A DNA stretch of 64,000 nt, from contig OZ007032.1 in the NCBI GenBank assembly GCA_963931615.1, forward strand, positions 1,178,001-1,242,000, written 5' to 3'. This DNA comes from Coprenecus sp902388455 (lineage in GTDB: Bacteria > Bacteroidota > Bacteroidia > Bacteroidales > UBA932). The notes under the pieces are model-generated. The model saw nothing but the letters and a program-made list of their open reading frames with translations. It ran no database searches and had not been told where the DNA came from. This document shows, in pieces, positions 51,502 to 59,807 of the stretch. The position numbers and the translations under genes are program-made. Every line of letters begins with the position of its first letter. Positions within the stretch are counted from its first letter, which is position 1.

Positions 51502-52068
51502 ATGACAATCAATGAATTCAAAGACTATGTAAAGACAGGACATGCTCTTAGTACCGAGGAAATACATCTGTTTATGGACGAGATGAGCAATGCCGCACGT
51601 CGTATCACTTTCCGGTTGAATACGGCTTATCACACCCCGGCAGAAGTACGCACACTCCTTTCGGAGTTGTTCGGCTATGAGGTGCCTTCATCGCTGCGTG
51701 TTTTTCCACCGTTCTATACAGACTTCGGTAAGAACATCACCGTCGCTGAGAATGTCTTTATCAATGCCTGTTGCCATTTTCAGGATCATGGCGGCGTTGT
51801 CATTGGCGACGGATGTCAGATAGGACACAATGTCGTGTTCGCCACTCTGGACCACGGTTTGTCGCCCGAAGATCGCAAGAACACTTATCCAGCACCGATT
51901 GTGTTGGGCAAGAATGTGTGGGTCGGCTCAAACTCGACTATCCTGCAGGGCGTGACCATCGGCGACAATGCGGTCGTGGCTGCTGGAGCTGTCGTAACTA
52001 AAGATGTACCGGCCGATGTAGTGGTCGGTGGAGTCCCGGCAAAGATTATCAAGAAAATCCGATATTGA
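51502..52068 (+). CDS. Hexapeptide-repeat sugar O-acetyltransferase, copy 1
   Basis: 188 residues from the ATG at 51502 (MTINEFKDYVKTGHAL). Left-handed beta-helix hexapeptides (VIGDGCQIGHNVVFATLDH, IVLGKNVWVGSNSTILQGVTIGDNAVVAAGAVV) and the catalytic His in the NACCHF/TLDH region are those of maltose/galactoside acetyltransferases. The N-terminal cap EEIHLFMDEMSNAARRITFRLN is as in LacA/Maa. Substrate unknown. It is a close paralogue of the gene at 53625, with the carboxymuconolactone decarboxylase-cupin gene between them. Confidence 0.87.
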   Translation: MTINEFKDYVKTGHALSTEEIHLFMDEMSNAARRITFRLNTAYHTPAEVRTLLSELFGYEVPSSLRVFPPFYTDFGKNITVAENVFINACCHFQDHGGVVIGDGCQIGHNVVFATLDHGLSPEDRKNTYPAPIVLGKNVWVGSNSTILQGVTIGDNAVVAAGAVVTKDVPADVVVGGVPAKIIKKIRY

Positions 52069-52092
52069 CAAGTTTATAGAAAGGAGGCATAT

Positions 52093-52275
52093 ATGAAAAA
52101 TCCCATTGATGCTGTTGCTCACATCAAGCACGATGCCGTACTGAAAGCCAATCTGCAAAGGCTGAAACAGACGCTGGCTTCGGACGAGGAGCTTGCCGGA
52201 TATGCGGATATGTTTCTATGGAAGAATTCGGAAAAACTGTTTGGCAATTACGGGACTTCAGACGGTACAAAATAA
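52093..52275 (+). CDS. Small ORF, possibly a gene fragment
   Basis: 60 residues with a strong ribosome-binding site (AAAGGAGG) nine bases before the ATG. The sequence MKNPIDAVAHIKHDAVLKAN reads like the beginning of a longer helical protein; the frame ends just before repeat copy B at 52289. It may therefore be the 5' remnant of a gene cut at the duplication joint. Confidence 0.45.
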   Translation: MKNPIDAVAHIKHDAVLKANLQRLKQTLASDEELAGYADMFLWKNSEKLFGNYGTSDGTK

Positions 52276-52288
52276 AGCAAATTCAGTG

Positions 52289-52356
52289 AAAATGGTACGC
52301 TTCCCCCATTTATCGTTACGGCATTCCCGCTTGCTAAGGTGTAATTTTGCATCGGA
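52289..52356 (+). promoter_or_regulatory. Repeated promoter/operator, copy B
   Basis: The second copy of the 68-bp promoter region (see 51163), with -7 box TAATTTTG at 52342-52349, 22 bases before the ATG at 52372. Differences are clustered between the upstream block and the -7 box, which leaves two conserved blocks. Confidence 0.65.
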
Positions 52357-52371
52357 CAAAAGAGAATAACC

Positions 52372-53622
52372 ATGAGGAAAGCAATCGTAATAACCGCCGC
52401 CGCACTGGTATGCAGCCTGTCCGCGACGGCACAAACAGAGGAAAATATGGACAGAATCGAAGTATGCAAACAGAATTACCGCACCCTGTTCGGCGGCGAG
52501 GCCCTGACCGGGCAGGGCACGGACCCGGAAATGATGGACATCCTCCAGAAGTTCATCTTCGGCGAGGTATTCCAAACTGGCGAATTGACGCTGAAACAGC
52601 GCGAAATGATTACCTGCATCACCCTCGCCACGATGCAGACGCTCCCTCAGCTGAAGGCCCATGCCGGAGCGGCACTCAATGTGGGTGTTACCCCCGAGGA
52701 GCTGAGCGAGGTGATGTATCTCACCGCCCCGTTCATCGGCTTCCCGAGGATGCTGAACGCCGTGGCGACGGTCAATGAAGTATTTACGGAGCGGGGTATC
52801 TCCCTGCCGTTGGAGAAGCAAGGCAAGGTAACAGAGGAAACACGCCACGAGACGGGCAAAGCCATTCAGGACAAGCTCTATCCCGGCGGCATCGCCTCGG
52901 TGATGGAAGGCGTGCCCGGCAACATGGGCAAAGATGTGGAGCAGTTCCTCACGGATTATTTCTTCGGCGACATCTACAGCCGTGGCGCACTCGACTTACA
53001 GACGCGCGAGCTGTTGGGCTACTGCGTACTGACCACGTTGGAAGCCGAGAGCCAACTCCATTCGCACTATCACGGCAACATCAACGCCGGCAACTCTCCC
53101 GAAACCCTGACCGCCGCCGTCATTCAGTGCCTGCCCTACATCGGCTTCCCTGCCGCCATCAAGGCGTTGCGTATTATCAAAGAGGAAACGGCGGATGCGG
53201 ACGGTAAGGCCGCTTTCCAGCGGGAAATGATATTCCCCATCGGCGAGCCGAACACCGCATACGCCAAGTACTTCATCGGCAACAGCTATCTGGCTCCGAT
53301 ATCCAAGGAGCAGATACCTTTCAGCAATGTCACTTTCGAGCCGGGATGCCGCAACAACTGGCACATTCATCATGCGACTAAAGGCGGCGGGCAGATGCTG
53401 GTCTGCGTAGCAGGAAAAGGCTGGTATCAGGAAGAGGGCAAGCCTGCCGTACAGATGCTTCCGGGCGATGTCATTCACATCCCGGCAAATGTAAAGCACT
53501 GGCACGGAGCAGCGGCTGACAGCTGGTTCGCGCATCTCGCTTTTGAGGTTCCCGGAGAAAACACGTCCAACGAATGGCTGGAGCCCGTAACCGATGAAGA
53601 ATACAACCGGTTGGAAGAATAA
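52372..53622 (+). CDS. Secreted carboxymuconolactone decarboxylase-cupin fusion
   Basis: 416 residues with a signal peptide ending near ATAQ (21). Two carboxymuconolactone decarboxylase/AhpD-like domains follow (LTLKQREMITCITLATMQTLPQLKAHAGAALNVGV near 65-100 and LDLQTRELLGYCVLTTLEAESQLHSHYHGNINAG near 205-240). The C-terminal cupin has metal ligands in WHIHHATKGGGQML and VKHWHGA. In the first domain the usual CXXC is not present (ITCIT only), so peroxidase activity is doubtful. A periplasmic role on small aromatic or carbonyl compounds is possible. Transcribed from repeat copy B. Confidence 0.85.
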   Translation: MRKAIVITAAALVCSLSATAQTEENMDRIEVCKQNYRTLFGGEALTGQGTDPEMMDILQKFIFGEVFQTGELTLKQREMITCITLATMQTLPQLKAHAGAALNVGVTPEELSEVMYLTAPFIGFPRMLNAVATVNEVFTERGISLPLEKQGKVTEETRHETGKAIQDKLYPGGIASVMEGVPGNMGKDVEQFLTDYFFGDIYSRGALDLQTRELLGYCVLTTLEAESQLHSHYHGNINAGNSPETLTAAVIQCLPYIGFPAAIKALRIIKEETADADGKAAFQREMIFPIGEPNTAYAKYFIGNSYLAPISKEQIPFSNVTFEPGCRNNWHIHHATKGGGQMLVCVAGKGWYQEEGKPAVQMLPGDVIHIPANVKHWHGAAADSWFAHLAFEVPGENTSNEWLEPVTDEEYNRLEE

Positions 53623-53624
53623 TC

Positions 53625-54194
53625 ATGACACTCGAAGAATTCAAGGATTTCGTGAAGACCGGCAAGCCGCTTGATACGGAAGAGATACATCGGTTCATGG
53701 ACAGGATGGGCGGGGAGGCACGGAAAATCACTTTCCGGCTGAACTCCGCCTATCATACTCCGGAGGAAATCAGGGACATCCTTTCCGAGCTTTTCGGGAA
53801 AGCTGTCCCCTCCACGCTCCGTGTGTTCCCGCCGTTTTATACCGATTTCGGCAAGAACATCGAGGTGGGCGAGGATGTGTTCATCAACGCCTGCTGCCAT
53901 TTTCAGGACCATGGCGGCGTGCGCATCGGGGACGGATGCCAGATAGGGCACAATGTGGTGTTTGCCACACTAAACCATTTCCTGGAGCCGGAGAAGCGCA
54001 AGATGACCCATTCCGCGCCTATCGTCCTGGGGAAGAACGTCTGGGTAGGCTCCAATGCCACTATCCTGCAAGGCGTGACCATCGGCGACAATGCCGTGAT
54101 AGGTGCCGGGGCGGTCGTTACGGGCGACATACCGGCCAATACCGTCGCAGTTGGCGTCCCGGCAAAGGTGATCAAGCACATATCCGTAAAATAA
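53625..54194 (+). CDS. Hexapeptide-repeat sugar O-acetyltransferase, copy 2
   Basis: 189 residues, close paralogue of the protein at 51502, sharing long identical stretches such as VFPPFYTDFGKNI and FINACCHFQDHGGV. The start lies three bases after the stop of the decarboxylase-cupin gene, so the two are coupled. Same fold and active-site His as copy 1. Functional difference unknown. Confidence 0.87.
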   Translation: MTLEEFKDFVKTGKPLDTEEIHRFMDRMGGEARKITFRLNSAYHTPEEIRDILSELFGKAVPSTLRVFPPFYTDFGKNIEVGEDVFINACCHFQDHGGVRIGDGCQIGHNVVFATLNHFLEPEKRKMTHSAPIVLGKNVWVGSNATILQGVTIGDNAVIGAGAVVTGDIPANTVAVGVPAKVIKHISVK

Positions 54195-54221
54195 GTTTAT
54201 CTTTGCATGACTATTTTACGG
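54184..54221 (+). promoter_or_regulatory. Promoter bracketed by a 10-bp inverted repeat
   Basis: CCGTAAAATA (54184-54193) and TATTTTACGG (54212-54221) form a perfect inverted repeat around a -7 box TATCTTTG (54198-54205). The ATG of the hydrolase gene follows at 54226. The left arm covers the last codons of the acetyltransferase. CCGTAAAA also occurs upstream of the promoters at 32704, 49074 and 51159, so it could be part of a common operator. Confidence 0.55.
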
Positions 54222-54225
54222 AAAC

Positions 54226-55284
54226 ATGAAAACAGCAGAACGCATCATCCTCATAGCCCTCGCTGCATTTGTCCTTAGCAGTTGCCGTGGTTCATCAGAA
54301 CAACCATCTGATACAGACACTCATCCGTATGCCGAAGCCGCAGAAGCCGTCACTTCTTACGAAGGTACCGAGATTCTTGCCCATGCCGCTGACAGCACCC
54401 GGGAAATCCTGATGGAAACGGAGATATTCGCCATCAAGGGTGCCGACACGCTGAGACTCGACCGCTACTTTCTGTCAGGAATAGAGCAGACTGACTCCCC
54501 TGTGGTAGTATTCGTATTCGGAGGCGGTTTCAGGTTCGGCGAAAGGTACTCCGAAATGTTCGTGCCTTACTTCGAGTTTCTGGCCCGCCACGGCTGCACG
54601 GTCGCCTCGATAGACTACCGCACCATGCTGGGCCGGATAACCTTCGACGGACGGCCCTCCCCAGTAGATTTCATGAATATCCTCCAGTCTGCCATTGACA
54701 CAGCCGTAGTGGACCTGTACGACGCGACGCGGTACATCGCGCAGCAGCGGGAGGCCTGGGGCATTGATTCTGAGAAAATTGTCATCAGCGGCTCCAGCGC
54801 CGGGGCCATCACCGTCCTGCAGGCCGAGTACTACCGCTGCAACAGCCACAGCCTGGCGGCCCGCCTCCCGGAGGGATTCCGCTACGCGGGGGTGATATCC
54901 TTCGCAGGAGCAATTTCCGACAAGCAGAAGCTGCACTGGCAGACCCTCCCCTGCCCCGTCATGCTCTTCCACGGCAATGCCGACGGCATCGTCCCCTTCC
55001 GCAAGGCCCACCTTCCCTTCCTCGGCGGCCTCTGGGGCTCGGAGACCATAGCCCGGAACCTCGAATCCCTGGACTCCCCCTGTCATTTTTACGAGATAGA
55101 CAATGCCGGACACGAGATAGCCTCCCTCCCCATGACCCGCAACCTCTACGACATCGCGGCCTTCCTCTCCCGCCAGGTCATTGACGGCAAGCCGCTGTCG
55201 GTCCATACATTCGAGACCGTCCCCGGGGCTCCGGCCGCCAAGAAGAGATTTACCATCATCGACTATATCAGGAACAATACTTAA
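54226..55284 (+). CDS. Alpha/beta-hydrolase lipoprotein
   Basis: 352 residues with a lipoprotein signal (VLSSCRGSS; Cys near 20). Oxyanion region VVVFVFGGGFRFG, nucleophile elbow ISGSSAGA with the Ser near 190, an acid in HGNADGIVPF near 250 and His in NAGHEIAS near 298 form the expected triad. It looks like an esterase of the BD-FAE/lipase type facing the periplasm or surface. The next gene, a peptidase, begins 12 bases after the stop. Confidence 0.85.
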   Translation: MKTAERIILIALAAFVLSSCRGSSEQPSDTDTHPYAEAAEAVTSYEGTEILAHAADSTREILMETEIFAIKGADTLRLDRYFLSGIEQTDSPVVVFVFGGGFRFGERYSEMFVPYFEFLARHGCTVASIDYRTMLGRITFDGRPSPVDFMNILQSAIDTAVVDLYDATRYIAQQREAWGIDSEKIVISGSSAGAITVLQAEYYRCNSHSLAARLPEGFRYAGVISFAGAISDKQKLHWQTLPCPVMLFHGNADGIVPFRKAHLPFLGGLWGSETIARNLESLDSPCHFYEIDNAGHEIASLPMTRNLYDIAAFLSRQVIDGKPLSVHTFETVPGAPAAKKRFTIIDYIRNNT

Positions 55285-55296
55285 ATATTTGAAAAT

Positions 55297-56922
55297 ATGA
55301 AGCCCACATCCGCCATCATACTGGCCGCCGTCCTGACTGCCTCCTGCGCAGCAGACCGTGATGCCGGCAGAGCCAGGAGCGCCGCGAGTGCCGACAACCT
55401 CAGAATGTACACGGAAGCCATCTCCCACGACTCCTGCCAGGGACGCAAGCCGTTCTCAGAAGGAGCGGCGCGTGCAGTCGGCTACATTGCACGGCAGATG
55501 GAGGAGGTCGGGCTTAGACCTTATCAGGACGGCTCCTATTTCCAGCAGGTCGGAGTCAAGTCCGCGAGGTTCCGCTGCACCGGTCCCATGAGGATAAGCA
55601 CTCCCAAGGGGCGGATGTCTCTGAAATGGCAGGAGGAATATGTCGCCTTTTCGGCCCGCGACGAGAGCCGGATAGACATAAAGAACGCGGAACTGGTGTT
55701 CGCCGGATACGGGATAGTGGCTCCGGAATACGGCAAGAATGATTTCAGGGGTATCGACAATCCTCAGGACAAGGTCGCCCTGGTGATTGTCAATGATCCG
55801 GGGCTGGGCAGCGACGACACGGAGTATTTCAACGGGGACAATATGACGTACTACGGGCGATGGACGTACAAGCTCGAGGAGGCTGCCAGGCAGGGACTCA
55901 AGGGGGTACTCATCATCCATGAGGACCGCGGGGCAGGATACGGATGGTCGGTAGTAAGGGCTTCCGGCTCCGCGAAAATGTATGTGGACGGAGATACGGC
56001 ATATCACTGTCCCCTGAACGGATGGATCAGCAATGGAGCCGCAGCCAGGCTGCTGGCAGACAACGGCTACGACCTGGCGGAGCTCGTCGAGGAGTCCAAG
56101 TCTCCGGAGTTCAAGCCTGTCCCGTTGAATTCCACCGTCAGCGTCTCAATGGAGCTGACCTTTGACAGGCAGAAAAGTCCCAACGTTATAGGCTATATCC
56201 CCGGCAGCGGGAATACCGACGAGAGCGTGGTCTACATCGCACATTGGGACCACCTGGGCTACGGCACTCCGATAGACGGAGACAGCATCATCAACGGGGC
56301 TACTGACAATGCGGTCGGAGTGGCGTGGATGCTGGAGATCGCCAGGTGTTTCAGCGCCCTGCAGGAGAAGCCCCGCCGCAATATCGTGTTCATCTCCCCT
56401 ACCTGCGAGGAATCCGGATTCCTCGGTACGGAATACTACGTGGAGCATCCGCTGTTTCCGATAGAAAAGACCGTTGCCGTGATCAATCTGGATGTGTTCC
56501 CCCTCTGGGGCGAGAACAACGACGTCACCATCACCGGATACGGTCACTCTGACTTAGACCGGACAGTGGCGGAACTGGCTGAGAAATACGGACGCTACGT
56601 CATGCCCGACCCGGATGCGTACAACGGAATGTTCTACCGCTCGGACCATTTCCCATTCGTGAAGAAGGGCATCCCGGCCATGTTCGCCAAAGGCTGGAAC
56701 GACAACCGCATCCACGGCAAGGAATGGTCCAGGGAACAGATAGCGCGCTACTGGGCGGAAGTCTATCACAAACCTACCGACCAGACCCGTCCCGAGGACG
56801 ATTACAGCGGACTGCTCCAGGAAGTACATCTGTTCTTTGACCTCGGATATGAGCTGGCGCAGGGAACCGGCTATCCCAGGTGGAACCCGGGGTCGGAGTT
56901 TGCGGGGGTACTGGAGAGGTAA
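55297..56922 (+). CDS. M28-family metallopeptidase lipoprotein
   Basis: 541 residues with a lipoprotein signal (LTASCAADR; Cys near 16). A PA-like insert occurs at about 125-220, and the peptidase core shows the zinc ligands: AHWDHLG near 313, TDNAVGVAWML near 335, CEESGFLGTEYY near 368, DVFPLWGEN near 398 and a final His in YRSDHFPF near 450. Aminopeptidases of this type act on peptides in the periplasm or outside the cell. It is in an operon with the esterase. Confidence 0.88.
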   Translation: MKPTSAIILAAVLTASCAADRDAGRARSAASADNLRMYTEAISHDSCQGRKPFSEGAARAVGYIARQMEEVGLRPYQDGSYFQQVGVKSARFRCTGPMRISTPKGRMSLKWQEEYVAFSARDESRIDIKNAELVFAGYGIVAPEYGKNDFRGIDNPQDKVALVIVNDPGLGSDDTEYFNGDNMTYYGRWTYKLEEAARQGLKGVLIIHEDRGAGYGWSVVRASGSAKMYVDGDTAYHCPLNGWISNGAAARLLADNGYDLAELVEESKSPEFKPVPLNSTVSVSMELTFDRQKSPNVIGYIPGSGNTDESVVYIAHWDHLGYGTPIDGDSIINGATDNAVGVAWMLEIARCFSALQEKPRRNIVFISPTCEESGFLGTEYYVEHPLFPIEKTVAVINLDVFPLWGENNDVTITGYGHSDLDRTVAELAEKYGRYVMPDPDAYNGMFYRSDHFPFVKKGIPAMFAKGWNDNRIHGKEWSREQIARYWAEVYHKPTDQTRPEDDYSGLLQEVHLFFDLGYELAQGTGYPRWNPGSEFAGVLER

Positions 56923-56935
56923 AAAAAAGTGATGC

Positions 56936-57355
56936 CTATAGCACCCCGACATTCTTTATAATTTCAAGAAGCTCATTGGGCGTAACGACTCTCGTGTTGA
57001 CTGGAAAATGCCGGATATTACCGGTTACGAGATACGAATCCTCCCGGGACATCGCCACCTCGTAAAAGACCACATCCTTCTCGTCCTTGACCAATCCCGA
57101 AGTCGCAGACCTTTTAGAATCCACACCGCCCTTGACTAGAAGGTCAATTACTGCTGCAATATCATCCTCTGCAAACCTGAATCTGGGCCTGCGCAACACT
57201 TCCCTATATTCGGCAACAATCTCCGCATTGAACATAGGTACAATGTCCCCGTTCACAAGATGCTCCAAAACTCTCACCGTAGCCGAATCTGGGCGCACGG
57301 CAAGCATGGCAGACACCAGAACATTGGTATCTATGACTACATATATCTTCATCAC
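56936..57355 (-). CDS. PIN-domain toxin, second module
   Basis: 139 residues. PIN signature VIDTNVLVSAML at the start, Glu in NAEIVAEY near 58, Asp in KDEKDVVFYEVAM near 98 and Asp in REDSYLVTGNIRHFP near 112, as in the toxin at 35173, to which it is clearly homologous. Predicted RNase. Its ATG overlaps the antitoxin stop by four bases. Confidence 0.87.
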   Translation of the reverse strand: MMKIYVVIDTNVLVSAMLAVRPDSATVRVLEHLVNGDIVPMFNAEIVAEYREVLRRPRFRFAEDDIAAVIDLLVKGGVDSKRSATSGLVKDEKDVVFYEVAMSREDSYLVTGNIRHFPVNTRVVTPNELLEIIKNVGVL

Positions 57356-57645
57356 TTACCTTCCCTTGTCAATCTTATCTCCTCGTTGATCTCATCGAGC
57401 GACATACCGGATATCCCGTTGTCCGCCGCCGACTTCCTCATATTGAAAAACGCCTTTCTGGCCTTTTCCCTGACATCGTCCATAGTATCAGCCTCAATGG
57501 CAAAAGGAATACTGCGTGTCCTGACCACCTGCCTGACATATACATTGAATGCGGTGCTGGCACTCATTCCGAACTCCTCGCAGAGACGGTCAAACTGCTC
57601 CTTCAAATCGGAGTCCAATCTGATAGTAAATGCTGACTGTGACAT
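57352..57645 (-). CDS. RelB/DinJ-type antitoxin, second module
   Basis: 97 residues from the ATG at 57645 (MSQSAFTIRLDSDLKEQFDRLCEEFGMSAS); the frame extends upstream but over the promoter. Ribbon-helix-helix N-terminus and a toxin-binding tail (MSLDEINEEIRLTREGK). Homologous to the antitoxin at 35576; the two modules may or may not cross-talk. Confidence 0.87.
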   Translation of the reverse strand: MSQSAFTIRLDSDLKEQFDRLCEEFGMSASTAFNVYVRQVVRTRSIPFAIEADTMDDVREKARKAFFNMRKSAADNGISGMSLDEINEEIRLTREGK

Positions 57646-57662
57646 AATACGATAATTTTTCA

Positions 57663-57670
57663 CAAAGATA
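57663..57670 (-). promoter_or_regulatory. Promoter -7 box of the second toxin-antitoxin pair
   Basis: TATCTTTG on the minus strand, 17 bases before the antitoxin ATG at 57645. Confidence 0.55.
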
Positions 57671-57723
57671 GCAAAATGATATACAAATGCAACCAAAAAT
57701 GATTTTTTATATTGACTGCCCGC

Positions 57724-58045
57724 AGTCTGTAATTGACCATTTTGAACATTACGCTGGAAAACAAATAGTTATGGAATCATGCGGACAACAGACAGAATGG
57801 TACGCCTGAGGCGTGTATTTCTTCAAATACGCCTGGAAGGTGCTGTGGCTGGGGTAGTCTGCGGTCTGCATATTTTCTCCAGGATGAGTCTGTTATCCGA
57901 TGATCCGCGCACAATGTTGTCAGACAGTAATGTATGCGAAAAGCGGGATAACAGACACGAGGTAAATACACTCAGTCTGTAAATCGCGTAATTTGTGTAA
58001 GTTTCTATGAGACATTGGAATATGTGGAGTTGTGCTGAACAGACT
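57724..58045. repeat. Structured GTCTGT repeat, copy R1
   Basis: About 322 bp, strongly similar to 60344-60667 throughout and to 36149-36385 in parts. It contains six GTCTGT or ACAGAC motifs in both orientations. GTCTGTTATCC (about 57889) pairs with GGATAACAGAC (about 57947), and AGGCGTGTATTT pairs with AAATACGCCT around a CTTC loop (about 57809-57834). No gene. It directly precedes the AlbA-type ATPase gene. Confidence 0.75.
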
Positions 58046-58108
58046 GTGCCCGCACTGCGACATAGACGACAACATGACAAAGGAGATGTTCGATTTGCTA
58101 TAAATGAC

Positions 58109-58116
58109 TAACTTTG
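58109..58116 (+). promoter_or_regulatory. Promoter -7 box of the AlbA-type ATPase gene
   Basis: TAACTTTG fits TAnnTTTG. It ends six bases before the ATG at 58123 and 18 before the in-frame ATG at 58135, so the leader is very short or absent. Confidence 0.55.
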
Positions 58117-58122
58117 CAGAAA

Positions 58123-59739
58123 ATGCCATACACCATGTTCGACATACAGTCACTTGATAAATATCGGGAAGACAACCGTCTCGAAGCCAAGAAAGCCAAA
58201 GGAGGACTTCCGCACAGCCTGTGGGAGACCTACTCCGCATTCGCCAACACCGACGGCGGCCTCATCCTCATCGGAGCCAATGAGCAGCAGGACGGCACAC
58301 TCATACCCACCGGACTCACAGAAGAAGAAGTGCGGAAAATGAAAAAGCAGTTCTGGGACATCATCAACAACCGCCAGAAAGTCAGCGACAACATCCTCAC
58401 CGACAAAGAAGTCTATCCCGAGCATCTTGACGGCTCGGTCATCCTTGTGGTCGACGTCCCCCGTGCCCAGCGCGAGCGCAGGCCCGTCTACATAGGCGGC
58501 GACATCTTCTCCGGCACATACAAGCGCAACAGCTCAGGTGACTATCACTGTACCAAAGACGAAGTCCGCTCAATGCTGCGCGACCAAGGCTCGCAGACGG
58601 TTGATACCAAGATTCTGACCGGGATGAACCTCTCAGTCCTAAACCCGGAGAGCATCCTGGCATTCCGAATGAACCACCGGAACACTCAACTCAACCACCC
58701 TTGGAGCAACCTCACGGATGAAGAATTCCTCATCAGGATAGGAGCAGCGGCCATCAGCGACACTGACGGCAAGGCCCACCCCACAGGGGCCGGACTTCTC
58801 ATGTTCGGCAACGAATACGAAATAGTCCGCGAATATCCCGACTATTTCCTTGACTTTCGTGAAATGGTAAATGACATCACCGAATGGACAGATCGTATCT
58901 GGTCTACATCAGGAGACTGGAGCGGCAACGTTTTCGATTTCTACCGCCGCATAGTTACCCGCATTGTCCAGGACCTCAAGGTTCCATTCCGTCTTGAAGG
59001 ACTTTACCGTATCGATGACACGCCCCAGCACAAAGCCGTCCGCGAAGCCCTCGCCAACTGCCTCGTCAACGCCGACTACTACGGCAGAGGAGGAGTAGTG
59101 GTTCGCAAACACCGTGACCGTCTCGTCTTCGAGAACCCCGGCACCATCCGGATAGGCAAAGCTCTCATGCTCGAAGGCGGTCACTCCGATCCGAGAAACT
59201 CCGTTGTCATCAAGATGTTCTCAATGCTCCACATTGGCGAGCGGGCCGGCAGCGGCATTCACCGCATCATCTCCGCCTGGTCTGCCGCAGGCTATGATGC
59301 CCCTCTGATAACAGAGCGCATCGGAAACTTCGAGAGGACGACACTGACCCTGCCCTTGACACTTGCCGCCAAAAGTACCCAAGAAAGTGCCAAAAGTACC
59401 CAGAAAAGGGGTGTCCTGAAAACTTCAGAAGGTACCCTGAAAAATGCTCCTACAGATACTCTAATCGCCAAAAGTACCCAGAAAAGGGGTGTCCTGAAAA
59501 CTTCAGAAGGTACCCTGAAAAAAGGTGTCCTGAAAAATGACCCCGTTAAGTTTGGAAAGACAGCCACCGCCATCATCAATGCCATCATTGTTCAACCTAC
59601 GGTAACACGAGAAATGCTCGCAGAGCAGCTGAAAGTATCTCTCTCCACGATCAAGAAACACCTAAAGCGTTTCAAAGACCTTGGCCTGATAGAACGCATT
59701 GGCCCCGACAAAGGCGGTCACTGGAAAGTGAAAAAATAA
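58123..59739 (+). CDS. AlbA/RecG-like ATP-binding regulator with internal repeats
   Basis: 538 residues from the ATG at 58123; the ATG at 58135 (MFDIQSLDKYREDNRLEAKK) is also good. The N-terminal AlbA_2 nucleic-acid-binding domain (KGGLPHSLWETYSAFANTDG near 25-45) is followed by a GHKL-type ATPase domain (VREALANCLVNADYYG and GERAGSGIHRI). Residues about 418-470 consist of near-perfect repeats of AKSTQKRGVLKTSEGTLK. The C-terminus is a winged helix (TREMLAEQLKVSLSTIKKHLKRFKDLGLI). Probably a DNA-binding transcriptional regulator. The gene at 32773 encodes a truncated relative. Confidence 0.85.
   Translation: MPYTMFDIQSLDKYREDNRLEAKKAKGGLPHSLWETYSAFANTDGGLILIGANEQQDGTLIPTGLTEEEVRKMKKQFWDIINNRQKVSDNILTDKEVYPEHLDGSVILVVDVPRAQRERRPVYIGGDIFSGTYKRNSSGDYHCTKDEVRSMLRDQGSQTVDTKILTGMNLSVLNPESILAFRMNHRNTQLNHPWSNLTDEEFLIRIGAAAISDTDGKAHPTGAGLLMFGNEYEIVREYPDYFLDFREMVNDITEWTDRIWSTSGDWSGNVFDFYRRIVTRIVQDLKVPFRLEGLYRIDDTPQHKAVREALANCLVNADYYGRGGVVVRKHRDRLVFENPGTIRIGKALMLEGGHSDPRNSVVIKMFSMLHIGERAGSGIHRIISAWSAAGYDAPLITERIGNFERTTLTLPLTLAAKSTQESAKSTQKRGVLKTSEGTLKNAPTDTLIAKSTQKRGVLKTSEGTLKKGVLKNDPVKFGKTATAIINAIIVQPTVTREMLAEQLKVSLSTIKKHLKRFKDLGLIERIGPDKGGHWKVKK
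59389..59522 (+). repeat. In-frame 78-bp tandem repeat in the ATPase gene
   Basis: The unit beginning GCCAAAAGTACCCAGAAAAG at 59389 recurs at 59467, with partial units before (about 59368) and after (about 59521). The 78-bp period keeps the frame (26 residues). Copies are nearly identical, so copy number may vary by slippage. Confidence 0.8.
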
Positions 59740-59807
59740 CATTCGACTTTCACTCGCGGGAAGCAACATAGTGATAGATTGTAAATTCAGCAAATACAGC
59801 ATCACCT

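Noticed and set aside
58114..58122. TTG at 58114 as the start of the ATPase gene
   Set aside because: It lies inside the -7 box TAACTTTG, so it cannot be part of that transcript; the ATG at 58123 or 58135 is used instead.
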